A stretch of DNA of 64,000 nucleotides from Terriglobia bacterium. GTDB taxonomy: Bacteria > Acidobacteriota > Terriglobia > Terriglobales > Acidobacteriaceae. The translations under genes were made by a program, and so were the position numbers. The stretch is taken from positions 1-64,000 of the forward strand of contig JAIQFH010000023.1 of the NCBI GenBank assembly GCA_020073385.1, given 5' to 3'. The number at the start of each line of letters is the position of its first letter. Position 1 is the first letter of the stretch. The notes under the pieces were generated by a model that worked only from the letters and a program-made list of their open reading frames with translations, was not told the origin of the DNA and made no database searches. Of this stretch, positions 1 to 8,004 are shown piece by piece.

Positions 1-127
1 ATCGCCGCCATACCCGCTTGCTCTGCCGGTAGCTCAATCCCAGCATCTCCGCCGCATGTTGCAGCCCCAGATCCCCGCTCGCTACTCGGCCCATCAACTC
101 CACTCGCTCCAACTCGCGACGGCTCAT
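1..127 (-). CDS. ISNCY-type transposase, N-terminal fragment cut by window edge
   Basis: Reading leftward from the ATG at 127-125, 42 codons are open up to the window edge. The peptide starts MSRRELERVELMGRV and contains a helix-turn-helix-like stretch (LGLQHAAEMLGLSYRQ, about residues 20-35). This matches what I recall of the N-terminus of ISNCY (IS1202-group) transposases, which begin with such a DNA-binding domain followed by a DDE core; the core lies outside the window. An AGGAGG-like ribosome binding site precedes the ATG. The family is recognised from memory of the motif only, so the catalytic part and intactness cannot be judged. Confidence 0.6.
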   Translation of the reverse strand, partial: MSRRELERVELMGRVASGDLGLQHAAEMLGLSYRQSKRVWRR

Positions 128-176
128 CGCTGTCCTCTTCAACCGGCCTCCTGTTCTGGCTGGAGGCCTCAGTGTA

Positions 177-220
177 AGGGGCCATTTCTAATGAGTTATC
201 CAGGGGACATTATCAAAGAG
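177..220. repeat. Paired 19-base direct repeats, likely end of the ISNCY-type element
   Basis: Two 19-base copies, at 177-195 and 202-220, share 14 of 19 positions (both AGGGG.CATT......GAG-like) and are 25 bases apart. They sit just upstream of the transposase start and before the stop of the unrelated M28 peptidase at 257. Repeated terminal binding sites of this kind are expected at an IS end. The exact boundary and any target duplication cannot be fixed because the other end is outside the window. Confidence 0.4.
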
Positions 221-256
221 TTTCAACACCGCCCGAAGGGCTGCACGGGAAGAACC

Positions 257-1723
257 TTACCGTGGAAGCGGGTCTTTCATAGTGGCAAGGGCATATCCCA
301 TTACGGCCATGGTGGCGGCGTTCTCGCGCAATTCGCTGGGCACAATCTTGTCCAGCGTGTCGGCGGCGGTGTGGTGATAGTTGAAGTAGGTGCGGCCGTC
401 CTGCAGTATGCCGAACGCGGGAACTCCTGTCTCCGACATTTGTGCAATGTCAGCACCGGGTGGATAGTTGCTGGGCTCCATGGCCGTGGCCCCGATACTG
501 TCGAGAACCGAAAGCACGGGCCGAAGCAGGTCCGCTGCGCTCGCGCTAATGCGTGTCTCAAAACCGAGAGGGTGCGCGGCGCCCGTGTCGCATTCAATCG
601 CAGCGACATGCTTGACGAACTCCGCCGAGTGATCGCGCGAATAAGTCTGACTGCCGGCGCCTCCGCTCTCCTCGTCCATCCAAGCGATCACACGCAGCGT
701 GCGCTTCGGGCGCAGATGGAGTTTCTGCAGCAACTCAGCGGCTTGCATCGAAACGGCAACTCCTGCCGCATCATCGATAGCCCCGGTGCCGAGGTCCCAG
801 GAGTCTAGGTGTCCCGAGACTACGACGATCTGTTCGGGACGTTCACTGCCCTTCAGATCGGCGATCACGTTGTAGCCGATGCTGTCGGGAAGTTTTTGCG
901 GCGTGAGCGTGAGACGCATGCGGACCTTCCCCTGGGCGGCGAGGTGGGCGATGAGATCGGCGTCCTCGGCGGTGACGGCGCCGGCGGGAATGCCGGCGGG
1001 AAAACTGAAGCCGGTATGAGGCAGACGATAATCTGCGCTACCCACGGAACGGATGAGGGCGGCAACCGCTCCGAACTCCGCCGCTGCTCTCGGACCCATG
1101 CCTCGGTATCGGACAGCTTCGCCATACGCGACAAATGAGAGTCCGGCCGCAGCTTTCTTCTTGTCGTAAATTTCGTTGAAGAAGACGATCTTGCCAGCGA
1201 CCTTATCGCGACCCAACGATTTGAGCTCATCGAAGTTATTGACGACGACAACATCAGCGGCGAGTCCTTCAGCCGGCGTGGAGGTACTTCCACCCAGCGC
1301 GGTGAGCACAATCTTTTGCGTGGTGCCGGACACCTGTCCGGGATATTCCACGAGTTCGGCAGTTTCAGCGCCACGCACCCAGTGCGGCACCTTCACTTCT
1401 TCAAGCTGGACGTCGAGTCCAAGCTGGCGCAATTCGGCGGTGACGTAATCGACGGCGGCTTTGGCCTGCGGCGATCCACTGGGGCGCGGCCCGATGTTCT
1501 CGGTCAAATGGGCAGCCTGGCGGTAGGCGTAGTCATCGGTCAGCGCGGCAGATTTAATCCTGTCCAAGTCGGCCAGCAACTGAGGCGGGAAATTTTCCTG
1601 CTGTGCCTGCGTCATTTGGGGCTGCGCGAAAAAGGAACCCTGTGCGGACTGAGATGGTTGCTTTTGGGCGATGGAGATGGAGCTAAGAAGTAAGACAAGA
1701 AAGGGAGCGCGGGTTTGGTTCAT
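257..1723 (-). CDS. Secreted M28-family zinc metallopeptidase with PA domain
   Basis: Predicted exported aminopeptidase/carboxypeptidase-like enzyme of 488 aa. Residues 1-19 form a signal peptide (MNQTRAPFLVLLLSSISIA), which is why the ATG at 1723 is preferred over an in-frame start 37 codons upstream. A protease-associated (PA) insert covers about 125-275. The M28 core follows: H305 in GHLDSWD, D317/D318 as bridging zinc ligand, catalytic and zinc ligands in the DEE triplet 350-352, D379 in IECDTG, and H450/H451 in YHHTAADT. All five metal positions of a two-zinc M28 site are therefore present. It would release N- or C-terminal amino acids from peptides outside the cytoplasm; the substrate is unknown. 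The neighbouring IS end lies within 40 bases of its stop. Confidence 0.9.
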   Translation of the reverse strand: MNQTRAPFLVLLLSSISIAQKQPSQSAQGSFFAQPQMTQAQQENFPPQLLADLDRIKSAALTDDYAYRQAAHLTENIGPRPSGSPQAKAAVDYVTAELRQLGLDVQLEEVKVPHWVRGAETAELVEYPGQVSGTTQKIVLTALGGSTSTPAEGLAADVVVVNNFDELKSLGRDKVAGKIVFFNEIYDKKKAAAGLSFVAYGEAVRYRGMGPRAAAEFGAVAALIRSVGSADYRLPHTGFSFPAGIPAGAVTAEDADLIAHLAAQGKVRMRLTLTPQKLPDSIGYNVIADLKGSERPEQIVVVSGHLDSWDLGTGAIDDAAGVAVSMQAAELLQKLHLRPKRTLRVIAWMDEESGGAGSQTYSRDHSAEFVKHVAAIECDTGAAHPLGFETRISASAADLLRPVLSVLDSIGATAMEPSNYPPGADIAQMSETGVPAFGILQDGRTYFNYHHTAADTLDKIVPSELRENAATMAVMGYALATMKDPLPR

Positions 1724-1871
1724 GGTAGGCCAAACAGTGTATCTGAGTTCGAGTGCGCGCGGATACTGCCGGCCGCAACTCGGTTTATGGAATATGTGTG
1801 GGCCGAGGCAGGCGATCTGCAGAATGTGCTGCAAGGGATATTCGGGGTTCTTCTCGGGTATGTCGCGCTGA

Positions 1872-2405
1872 TCACCATCCTGGCGGCGTTGGCGCAGATT
1901 TCTTGCGCAGGATCGCGGCGGAGAGGAGCGTGATGATCAGGAAGACGGGGAAGGGCTCCAGGAACGTCATGGAGATGTTGTAGAGCGGGTGGTGGTAGTT
2001 GCGCACGAATTCTTCGGCGTGGCGCGCCGTCTCGTCGATCTTTTGCTGGGTTGCGCCCGTCGACTTGGCGTGCTCGACCATCTGGGCGGCGTACTTCTCG
2101 GCGAAGTCGGGCATGAATTTGAAGTAGACGACTTCCCAAGTGGCAACGTAGAAGCAGTTGGAGAGAAGGGAGATCAGGATTCCCACGGCGAATGCTCGGG
2201 CGAAGGTCAGCTTTCCGCCAGAGACGTTGTCGCGGTAGGAGCGGATGCCGAAGACGACGAGCAGTCCGGCCAACACTATGGTGGTGTAGCCGAGGATGAG
2301 TCCCTTGTCACCACTAATCTTGTGCATGAAGGGAATCGTGGCCAGCATCATCACGGTGGAGATGAGCCCGGAGATCACTCCGAAGGTGAGCACGGTTTTT
2401 TTCAT
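1872..2405 (-). CDS. DUF4199 family membrane protein
   Basis: 177 aa with about four hydrophobic segments: 5-28, 36-55, 70-95 and 145-167. A charged stretch of about 45 residues lies between the third and fourth (KYAAQMVEHAKSTGATQQKI region). The topology and the ending with a lysine-rich tail fit DUF4199 proteins, whose biochemical role is unknown. It lies 129 bases downstream of the LuxR-type regulator on the same strand, and the two may be expressed together. The start ATG gives MKKTVLTFGVISG, a good first membrane helix. Confidence 0.75.
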   Translation of the reverse strand: MKKTVLTFGVISGLISTVMMLATIPFMHKISGDKGLILGYTTIVLAGLLVVFGIRSYRDNVSGGKLTFARAFAVGILISLLSNCFYVATWEVVYFKFMPDFAEKYAAQMVEHAKSTGATQQKIDETARHAEEFVRNYHHPLYNISMTFLEPFPVFLIITLLSAAILRKKSAPTPPGW

Positions 2406-2534
2406 TGCAATTCCTCGCTTTCGAATTTGTGGGTCGCACAGGACGGATTTTGCGGCGGGCGCCGGAAATTGTCGTCATACCTTCGGGTGATTTTGCGGGT
2501 GGGAGGGGAAAAACTTACTTTTGGGGGAGGCATT

Positions 2535-3005
2535 TCAGGGGATGAGATGGGCTTGCTTGCCGAGTTGGACCGCCTGGGTGCGGCGGCGGGCCCCGAGTTT
2601 GTCGAAAAGGCGGCTGGAGTGAGTCTTGACCGTGTTCTCGCTGACGAAGAGGCGGTCGGCAATTTCCCGGTTGCTCAATCCGGCGGCGATAAGGCCGAGG
2701 ATCTCCAGTTCGCGTGGGGTGATGCCCAGGTCGCTGATGCGTCGCTCGTCGGGAGTAAAGGGTCCGGTGAACGGAAGCGAAGGCTGGACCTTTTTTCGCG
2801 TCAGCGTCAGCCCTAGCCAGATACCGAGGGCGGCAAAAATCGCGGCGATCAGACCACCGTAGATTTCGACGGAGTGTTCGACGACGAGAAAACGGTATTC
2901 AGTCAGCTTCAGTAAGGTAATCAGGAGTCCGCCGCACACGCCAAAGAGCAGAATGTCGCGCAGGGCGCGGCGCAAGGCAGCGTTCGGTTTGGCGGCGGAA
3001 CTCAT
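2535..3005 (-). CDS. LuxR-type regulator anchored by two N-terminal membrane helices
   Basis: 156 aa. Residues 15-33 and 47-68 are hydrophobic and likely cross the membrane. Residues 90-150 form a GerE/LuxR helix-turn-helix (ITPRELEILGLIAAGLSNRE, then IADRLFVSENTVKTHSSRLF), with the usual recognition helix VSENTVKTHSSRLF. There is no receiver or ligand-binding domain, so the DNA-binding domain appears tethered directly to the membrane. In this position it probably controls the DUF4199 gene downstream and perhaps itself; that is inference. The start is the first ATG and gives a short charged leader before the first helix. Confidence 0.8.
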   Translation of the reverse strand: MSSAAKPNAALRRALRDILLFGVCGGLLITLLKLTEYRFLVVEHSVEIYGGLIAAIFAALGIWLGLTLTRKKVQPSLPFTGPFTPDERRISDLGITPRELEILGLIAAGLSNREIADRLFVSENTVKTHSSRLFDKLGARRRTQAVQLGKQAHLIP

Positions 3006-3504
3006 CGGCGGCCATAATACCGGAAAAGGCGGAACTGAAGCTGCACTGGGAGAACGAATCCACCGGCAAGCGCAGAGGTTTGTGGCGTTATCGGAAGCGC
3101 GGGCGAGACGCTCGCGACGACAGCCGGCAGGATGCCGGCGCTACAAAAAATGGCCCCTCAGAGGGGCCAAGTTTCAAGAGGCTAATGGTGGGCAATGTCA
3201 GGAAAGGCGATTGATGCCGTTCCGCCAGCCAGAACGGCCATTTGGGAAGTGACGCTCTTTGTCGAAGAGAGTGAAGGTCATACTACAAATTTGCGGCCTC
3301 TTTGTTACAGATGGAGGAAGCATTTGCCGCGCCAAAACCAAGAAGGTGCGTGATTCGAGTCACTGGCTCATGTAAACGATTGGCAAAAATAGGCTTAGAG
3401 AGTACCAGCAGCGGCAATGGTGGACACGATGGAGATCAGCTGGGAACGAAAAGTGCAGAACAATGCATATTCATTGCACGGTGATACCAAGGATCAAGAA
3501 AGAA
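3006..3504. other. Gene-poor spacer with two palindromic elements
   Basis: About 500 bases between the LuxR-type gene and the GvpL/F gene. It holds a dispersed-type palindrome at about 3101-3143 (CCGGC..GCCGG) and a hairpin at 3152-3168. The rest has only short open frames without family resemblance, good start context or codon bias. No RNA gene was recognised. A small gene or structured RNA between 3170 and 3500 cannot be excluded. Confidence 0.5.
3144..3168 (-). terminator. Hairpin followed by T-run (minus strand)
   Basis: Perfect 8-bp stem GGCCCCTC/GAGGGGCC (3152-3159 with 3161-3168) with a one-base centre. Read on the minus strand it is followed by six T residues (A-run 3145-3150 on plus). 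This is a classical intrinsic terminator shape, but no convincing gene ends just upstream of it on the minus strand, so it may terminate read-through from the GvpL/F transcript or an unrecognised small transcript. Confidence 0.5.
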
Positions 3505-3529
3505 AGCCCATGGCGTGGTGCCATGGGCT
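3496..3529 (-). terminator. Terminator of the GvpL/F gene
   Basis: A 9-bp perfect stem AGCCCATGG/CCATGGGCT (3505-3513 and 3521-3529) with a 7-base loop lies 17 bases after the stop of the minus-strand gvpL/F gene. On the minus strand it is followed by a pyrimidine-rich tail (TTTCTTTCTT). The position and shape fit an intrinsic terminator. Confidence 0.7.
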
Positions 3530-3545
3530 CGCTCGATATCAGACT

Positions 3546-4292
3546 TTAGCTGTTTCCTGCCACCGTGCGCAGCTTGCCGGGCAGGAAGTGATAGGGGGGC
3601 CAAGGGCCGCTTATGGCCACTTCGCAGTTCTTAAGCTGCTTCGCGGCCGTCGAGTAACGATTCTGGTATTTTTCCACGCTCTTGGTATCGATCAGGTGGG
3701 CGATATCGATAAGCATGCCCTCCGGAGCGACCTTCTTGCAGCTGACTTCTTCCTCGAGCGGGTTGAAAAGCTTGTGGACTTGCACGGACAGGGCCCGGGC
3801 CTTGGTCTGGCGTTCGCGCTCGCGGGAGGCCTTCACCCGAAGCTTGGAGAGGTAGTCGCCGCCGACGGTGTCTGGCAATTGAACGTCGATCATGGCCTCG
3901 CGCAGCGAGCCGTCACGCACGACGAGCTTGATATGCATTTCGGACTTGCCACGAAGCCTGGCCACGCTCTGACCGAAAGCACGCCGGTTGACCCGGACGG
4001 CTTGGCGGAGGGCGTCATCACTCTCGAAAATGGTCCCGAATTTGAAGGGAAGGACGGTGGAGTTCCGGAAGCAGTTACTGACGACTCGTGCGTGTTCGAT
4101 TGCGGCTTTCTGATCCAGTTCACCGGCTGTGTGGTCGTATTCGCTGACGATCACTGCGAATTCACCACTTGGATAGCTTAGAACCGCTGCGCCGTTTACT
4201 CCTTGTACACCCTCTAGCAGGAAAGGGCGGCGAGTGCGGGTTCCATTTGGGAGGGTTTGGTGCTCGGTCAGACAATACGCGTACCACGCCAT
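3546..4292 (-). CDS. Orphan GvpL/GvpF family gas-vesicle-type protein
   Basis: 248 aa. The C-terminal signature ISGPWPPYHF is the hallmark of the GvpL/GvpF family, and the N-terminus MAWYAYCLTE with an early beta strand also fits. The middle part (about 140-200) is charged and helical. In gas-vesicle producers these proteins are minor vesicle components or assembly factors acting with GvpA. No GvpA, GvpN, GvpK or other gvp gene is seen within 64 kb, and flanking genes are unrelated. The gene is monocistronic with its own terminator. Its role here may therefore differ from flotation; that is inference. Confidence 0.85.
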   Translation of the reverse strand: MAWYAYCLTEHQTLPNGTRTRRPFLLEGVQGVNGAAVLSYPSGEFAVIVSEYDHTAGELDQKAAIEHARVVSNCFRNSTVLPFKFGTIFESDDALRQAVRVNRRAFGQSVARLRGKSEMHIKLVVRDGSLREAMIDVQLPDTVGGDYLSKLRVKASRERERQTKARALSVQVHKLFNPLEEEVSCKKVAPEGMLIDIAHLIDTKSVEKYQNRYSTAAKQLKNCEVAISGPWPPYHFLPGKLRTVAGNS

Positions 4293-4503
4293 GTTGAACT
4301 CTCCGAACCGGGATGGAGGCGGACGAATCCACCTCTTGCGTCGAGTTTTTTCGCCAAAGCTTGTTACAGCGAAAGTTGGAAGTATGGACCGGGCGGTACT
4401 GGGCTACAACCGGAAACGCTTTACAGTCGCGCCTCCTAACTGCATATTACTTTGGGCATGGCTAAAAATGCAACTTTTTCTTTCCGAATGGCATCGGAAG
4501 CTT

Positions 4504-6063
4504 TCATTTCCCATTGGAGGAACGAGTTGCACGATCTTGCAGGGCGAGCAGGACCACTCGGAGCATCTCATCGAAGGGAGCGGGTTTGCCCGACCAGATC
4601 TCGAATTGGCGAGCCGCCTGGTGGACGAACATCTCGATGCCGGGGATGACCTGGGCTCCCCGTTCTTTGGCTAGTTTCAACAGGCGGGTTTCGGCGGGAT
4701 CATAAACCATATCAAAGACATAGCGCGCGTTGATCTCTTTGTCCTGGAGAGGTGTTTCGCGGCTATTTCCCATACCCACCGGGGTGGCGTTGATGATGAC
4801 ATCGAAGGCTAATTTCTTCAGGTCGGGCCGTTTCATAATGCGGGCCCGGGCCTGATGAGCCAATTTCTTGGCGGCCGCAAGGCTCCGGTTGAGAATATAG
4901 ACCTCGCATCCTCGCTCTTTTAGCCCGAATACGGCCGCCCGTGCCGCGCCTCCGGCTCCAATGACCAGGATGCGGGCGCCTTCCAAGGTATTGAGGCGGC
5001 GCTCTAAGGGTCGGACAATCCCCGCCGTATCAGTGTTGAATCCATACAATTTTCCATCTTGCGCCCGCACGACGGTATTGCAGGCGCCGATCTTGGTCGT
5101 GTGGGAGTCGGTATTGTCCAAGTGTGGCAGGATGGCTTCTTTGTAAGGCATGGTCACGCTGAGGCCATGGATCGGAATCTCCTTTACACAGGTGAGGAGA
5201 TCCTTCAAGGTCTTGGCGTGCAGCGCGAGATACACTGCGTTGACATTTTCACGCCGGAACGCCGCATTCATGATGGTGGGCGATAGTGAGTGTGCAATGG
5301 GATCGCCCACTACGCCGTAAACCCGTGTAGCGACGTCGACCTGATCGATGCGGTATACGCTGCGCAGTTCCTGTGCCGTGATTTGCCCTGCCGCGGTCTC
5401 CTGCCCTGCACTTGCAGAAGCGAAGGTAAACAAGCTTCCAGCTCGGACATCAAGCACCCGGCTGATTGTTCCCTGCTCTCCCATGCACATGCCGACCAAG
5501 GAATGCAGGTCGCCCTTTCGAGACAGGAACTTGATCATGGTTACGTTGTCCGCGAGCGTTGTTGCAGTGCCTACGAGCTTGTAGAAATCAGCCGGGAAAG
5601 CCAGCATCTTATCGAGGGCTTCCTCGAGTTTCCTGGTTGCGCGGAAGTCGTGATAGGAAAGAATCAATCCCGCCCGCGTGCGCAGCTTTTGAAGCTGCTC
5701 AGGCTTAACCTTGGTGGCGGTTTGTAGTTCAACATCAACCAGTTGGCAGCCAGCAGCAGCGGATTTGTTCAAGATGTCGAGTTGCGAAGCGATGGAACCG
5801 CGAAACTTGCCTCCGCTGGCCGCTCGGCGGCAGGTGGCGATCGCTATGGTGCCATGGTGGGATTCGAGAAAACGCTTGATTTTCGGGATCGCCAGGCCCG
5901 GCTTTGAAAGGTAGTCCAACCTGAACTCCAGGAAGGAGTTATCGCGCACCAAAGCCTCGGCCCTTTCAGCCAATTCGTTGGGGTCAGAGCCGGTCACCGC
6001 CACGCATACACGCGGCAACCTGTGGGGTAACAAACGGGGCGCGACCGGGGGACCAGAATTCAT
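4504..6063 (-). CDS. aroDE: Fused 3-dehydroquinate dehydratase (type I) / shikimate dehydrogenase
   Basis: 519 aa enzyme for two consecutive steps of the shikimate pathway: dehydration of 3-dehydroquinate, then NADPH reduction of 3-dehydroshikimate. Residues about 17-235 are a type I (Schiff base) dehydratase, with E46/R48 (EFRLD), catalytic H138 (SYHDF) and Schiff-base lysine K162 (FYKLVGTA). Residues about 247-515 are an AroE domain: SLSPTIMN for substrate binding, catalytic K308 (VTMPYKE), D345 (FNTDTAG) and the NADP loop GAGGAARA at 369-376. All key residues are intact. Such fusions are best known from plants and Chlamydiae. The start ATG has no strong ribosome binding site in view; the reading is otherwise unambiguous. 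Confidence 0.95.
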   Translation of the reverse strand: MNSGPPVAPRLLPHRLPRVCVAVTGSDPNELAERAEALVRDNSFLEFRLDYLSKPGLAIPKIKRFLESHHGTIAIATCRRAASGGKFRGSIASQLDILNKSAAAGCQLVDVELQTATKVKPEQLQKLRTRAGLILSYHDFRATRKLEEALDKMLAFPADFYKLVGTATTLADNVTMIKFLSRKGDLHSLVGMCMGEQGTISRVLDVRAGSLFTFASASAGQETAAGQITAQELRSVYRIDQVDVATRVYGVVGDPIAHSLSPTIMNAAFRRENVNAVYLALHAKTLKDLLTCVKEIPIHGLSVTMPYKEAILPHLDNTDSHTTKIGACNTVVRAQDGKLYGFNTDTAGIVRPLERRLNTLEGARILVIGAGGAARAAVFGLKERGCEVYILNRSLAAAKKLAHQARARIMKRPDLKKLAFDVIINATPVGMGNSRETPLQDKEINARYVFDMVYDPAETRLLKLAKERGAQVIPGIEMFVHQAARQFEIWSGKPAPFDEMLRVVLLALQDRATRSSNGK

Positions 6064-6306
6064 CTTCGCTAGGATCGAGACCTGCCTCTATGACGTATCA
6101 GAATGAACGGCGAATTATTACAGGCAGCTAATTATTTATGCAACAAGGGATTAACAATCCGGGCGAAAAACTTCCGCCCCGGGGTTCCCATCACCCTCGT
6201 AACCTTGACCCTCCCTTACCTGCTTGTTACCTTCCGGCTGAAGCCTTTCTTTTCTGGCATTTAACTGGTGAAGGGGTCGCCAAGAGCGGTCTTTTCCGGA
6301 GGTAAC

Positions 6307-7260
6307 ATGAAGAAAACAGGACTGTTGGTGTTGTTATTGGCGACAGCGGCATGGGCTCAGACGACCGATCCGGCTACGTTTCAGGCGCCTGAGGGAACGA
6401 CACCCACGACAAATAGCTTTCCCATTGAGCGAATTCCGACGCCCACTTACGCCGACCTGTATTGCGCGGGATTCATCAGTAAGCACATCCTGCCTGACTC
6501 CAACTACATTATTGGCGGAATCCACACGCCCACGACGACCCATTTCACCCGCGGCGATATGGTGTATTTACGGGGAGCGGGATTTACGAACGGGGCGGAG
6601 TATGAGATTGTGCGCGCTCTGCGGGACATGGACGAGTACGAGATGTTCCCGGGGCAGCAAAAACTGCTGAAACAAACGGGGCAACCTTACGCAGAAATCG
6701 GGCGCGTGAAAGTCATCGATACCCGGAGCAAGGCAGCGATCGCGCAGATCGAGTACGCCTGCGACGGTGTCAACCCGGGAGACACGGCGATCCCGTTTGC
6801 CGAGAAACAGGTGCTTCCCTTCCATGGACCTGTCCGCTTTGACCGCAATCTGCCAGCGGGCACCAAGGTCTCGGGCCGAATCATCATGGGCAAGGACTTC
6901 GACTCGCAGATGGGGACCGGGCACAAGCTGTACATCAACGTGGGCTCGAACCAGGGTGTGAAGATCGGCGACTACTTCCGTGCCGTACGCGGCTACGATG
7001 CCGATTTGAAGGATCCAGTGGATTCGTTGTCATTCCGGGCAGCCATGGCGGAAGACACGCAGAAGAAGATGCCTTCTTTCGATCCGCAACTGTTCGAGAA
7101 GGAAAATGGTCCGGTGATCCACGTGCGTGATCTTCCACGGCGCGCCGTCGGTGAGATTGTGATTATCGGTGTGACCGATTCGACCGCAACCGGCATGATC
7201 GTGTTCGCCATGGAAGATGTCCATGCAGGGGATAGCGTCGAACTGGATCAGGTGAACTAG
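6307..7260 (+). CDS. Secreted protein of unknown function
   Basis: 317 aa. The ATG at 6307 has a strong GGAGG six bases upstream and gives a clean signal peptide (MKKTGLLVLLLATAAWAQ), so it is preferred over the longer in-frame start at 6268. The mature part has a single conserved-looking cysteine pair (YCAGF near 55; YACDG near 150). Its last third (VGSNQGVKIGDYFRAVR, then GEIVIIGVTDSTATGMIVF and HAGDSVEL) resembles the beta-rich FlgT C-terminal or LysM-associated fold seen in acidobacterial exported proteins. I cannot assign a function. It is a single-gene unit ended by a strong terminator. Confidence 0.85.
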   Translation: MKKTGLLVLLLATAAWAQTTDPATFQAPEGTTPTTNSFPIERIPTPTYADLYCAGFISKHILPDSNYIIGGIHTPTTTHFTRGDMVYLRGAGFTNGAEYEIVRALRDMDEYEMFPGQQKLLKQTGQPYAEIGRVKVIDTRSKAAIAQIEYACDGVNPGDTAIPFAEKQVLPFHGPVRFDRNLPAGTKVSGRIIMGKDFDSQMGTGHKLYINVGSNQGVKIGDYFRAVRGYDADLKDPVDSLSFRAAMAEDTQKKMPSFDPQLFEKENGPVIHVRDLPRRAVGEIVIIGVTDSTATGMIVFAMEDVHAGDSVELDQVN

Positions 7261-7284
7261 GCTCTCCGCTCAGTTAAGTCCCAG

Positions 7285-7315
7285 ACCGGGGACGGGAAAC
7301 CGTCCCCGGTTTTTT
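7285..7315 (+). terminator. Strong intrinsic terminator with GAAA tetraloop
   Basis: An 11-bp perfect GC-rich stem (7285-7295 with 7300-7310) closed by a GAAA tetraloop and followed by six T residues (7310-7315). It lies 24 bases after the stop of the secreted unknown protein and insulates it from vapBC. Confidence 0.9.
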
Positions 7316-7338
7316 GTCGTCTAAAAAGCGATTGTTTC

Positions 7339-7366
7339 ACACATGATCTTGTGTAACACTTTACAC
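7339..7366. promoter_or_regulatory. Candidate VapBC operator: nested inverted repeats
   Basis: Two overlapping inverted repeats abut the vapB start: ACACA-N6-TGTGT (7339-7354) and GTGTAA-CACT-TTACAC (7351-7366). The second ends directly before the ATG at 7367. VapB-type antitoxins usually autoregulate through such inverted repeats in their promoters; assignment as an operator is inference. Confidence 0.5.
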
Positions 7367-7573
7367 ATGGCTACCAATCTAGCGATCGACGATCGGCTCA
7401 TCGAAGAAGCTCGAAGGAGCGGCGGACACAAGACCAAGAAAGAAGCGGTCACTACTGCTCTACAGGAGTACATCCGGCGGCAGCGCCAGCAGAGAATCCT
7501 GGCCGATTTCGGAACGGTAGACTTTGATCCGGCATACGACTACAAAGCAGAGCGACGAAGAAAGCGTATGTAA
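7367..7573 (+). CDS. vapB: VapB-family antitoxin
   Basis: 68 aa. The N-terminal part (MATNLAIDDRLIEEARRSGG, then HKTKKEAVTTALQEYIRR) is a ribbon-helix-helix-type DNA-binding segment of VapB antitoxins. The C-terminal tail (DFGTVDFDPAYDYKAERRRK) is the expected toxin-neutralising extension. An in-frame upstream start at 7343 exists, but the ATG at 7367 gives the standard family N-terminus. Its TAA overlaps the vapC ATG by one base (TAATG), so the pair is translationally coupled. It is expected to bind and inhibit VapC and repress its own promoter. Confidence 0.85.
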   Translation: MATNLAIDDRLIEEARRSGGHKTKKEAVTTALQEYIRRQRQQRILADFGTVDFDPAYDYKAERRRKRM

Positions 7574-7989
7574 TGGTTCTAGTCGACACACCAGTGTGGT
7601 CTTTTTCCTTGCGCCGCAGAGCCGTCGATTTATCAGAACCAGAACGTCGCCTGACACAGACCCTTTATCGGTTAGTTAAGGAGGGGCAAGTACAGCTGCT
7701 TGGTCCAACGAGGCAAGAGGTGTTGTCGGGAATTCGTGACGAGTCTCAGTTCCGCAGGATTCGCGATCATCTGGGAGACTTCCCGAATGCTGCGGTGGAC
7801 GAACACGATTATGCAGAAGCTGCCAGCATCAGTAATATGTGTCGGCGCGCGGGCGTGTCCGGATCGCCAGTTGACATGTTGATGTGCTCGGTGTCCATTC
7901 GCCATGACTGGGAAATCTTCACGACCGATAACGACTTTGTTCAATATAGGCGCGTGGTGCGCATCCGCCTGATGAACCCGCTGTTCTGA
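7573..7989 (+). CDS. vapC: VapC-family PIN-domain ribonuclease toxin
   Basis: 138 aa PIN-domain protein, close to the usual VapC length. The metal-binding acidic residues are all visible: D5 (VLVDTPVW), E49 (TRQEVLSG), D101 (GSPVDMLM) and D119/D121 (TTDNDF). VapC enzymes cut tRNA or rRNA and stop translation when the antitoxin is lost. It follows vapB with a one-base overlap and converges with the AMMECR1 gene, whose stop lies 16 bases away. There is no sign of decay, so the module looks active. Confidence 0.9.
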   Translation: MVLVDTPVWSFSLRRRAVDLSEPERRLTQTLYRLVKEGQVQLLGPTRQEVLSGIRDESQFRRIRDHLGDFPNAAVDEHDYAEAASISNMCRRAGVSGSPVDMLMCSVSIRHDWEIFTTDNDFVQYRRVVRIRLMNPLF

Positions 7990-8004
7990 TTCAGTCCTCG
8001 AGTT

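Noticed and set aside
56..808. Plus-strand frame of 250 codons at the left edge
   Set aside because: It spans the IS end and runs antisense to the M28 peptidase; no protein-like pattern.
3170..3500. Possible small pilin-like or structured-RNA gene between two hairpins
   Set aside because: A short minus-strand frame reads ISIVSTIAAAGTL, but it has no start codon with ribosome binding site and no family match.
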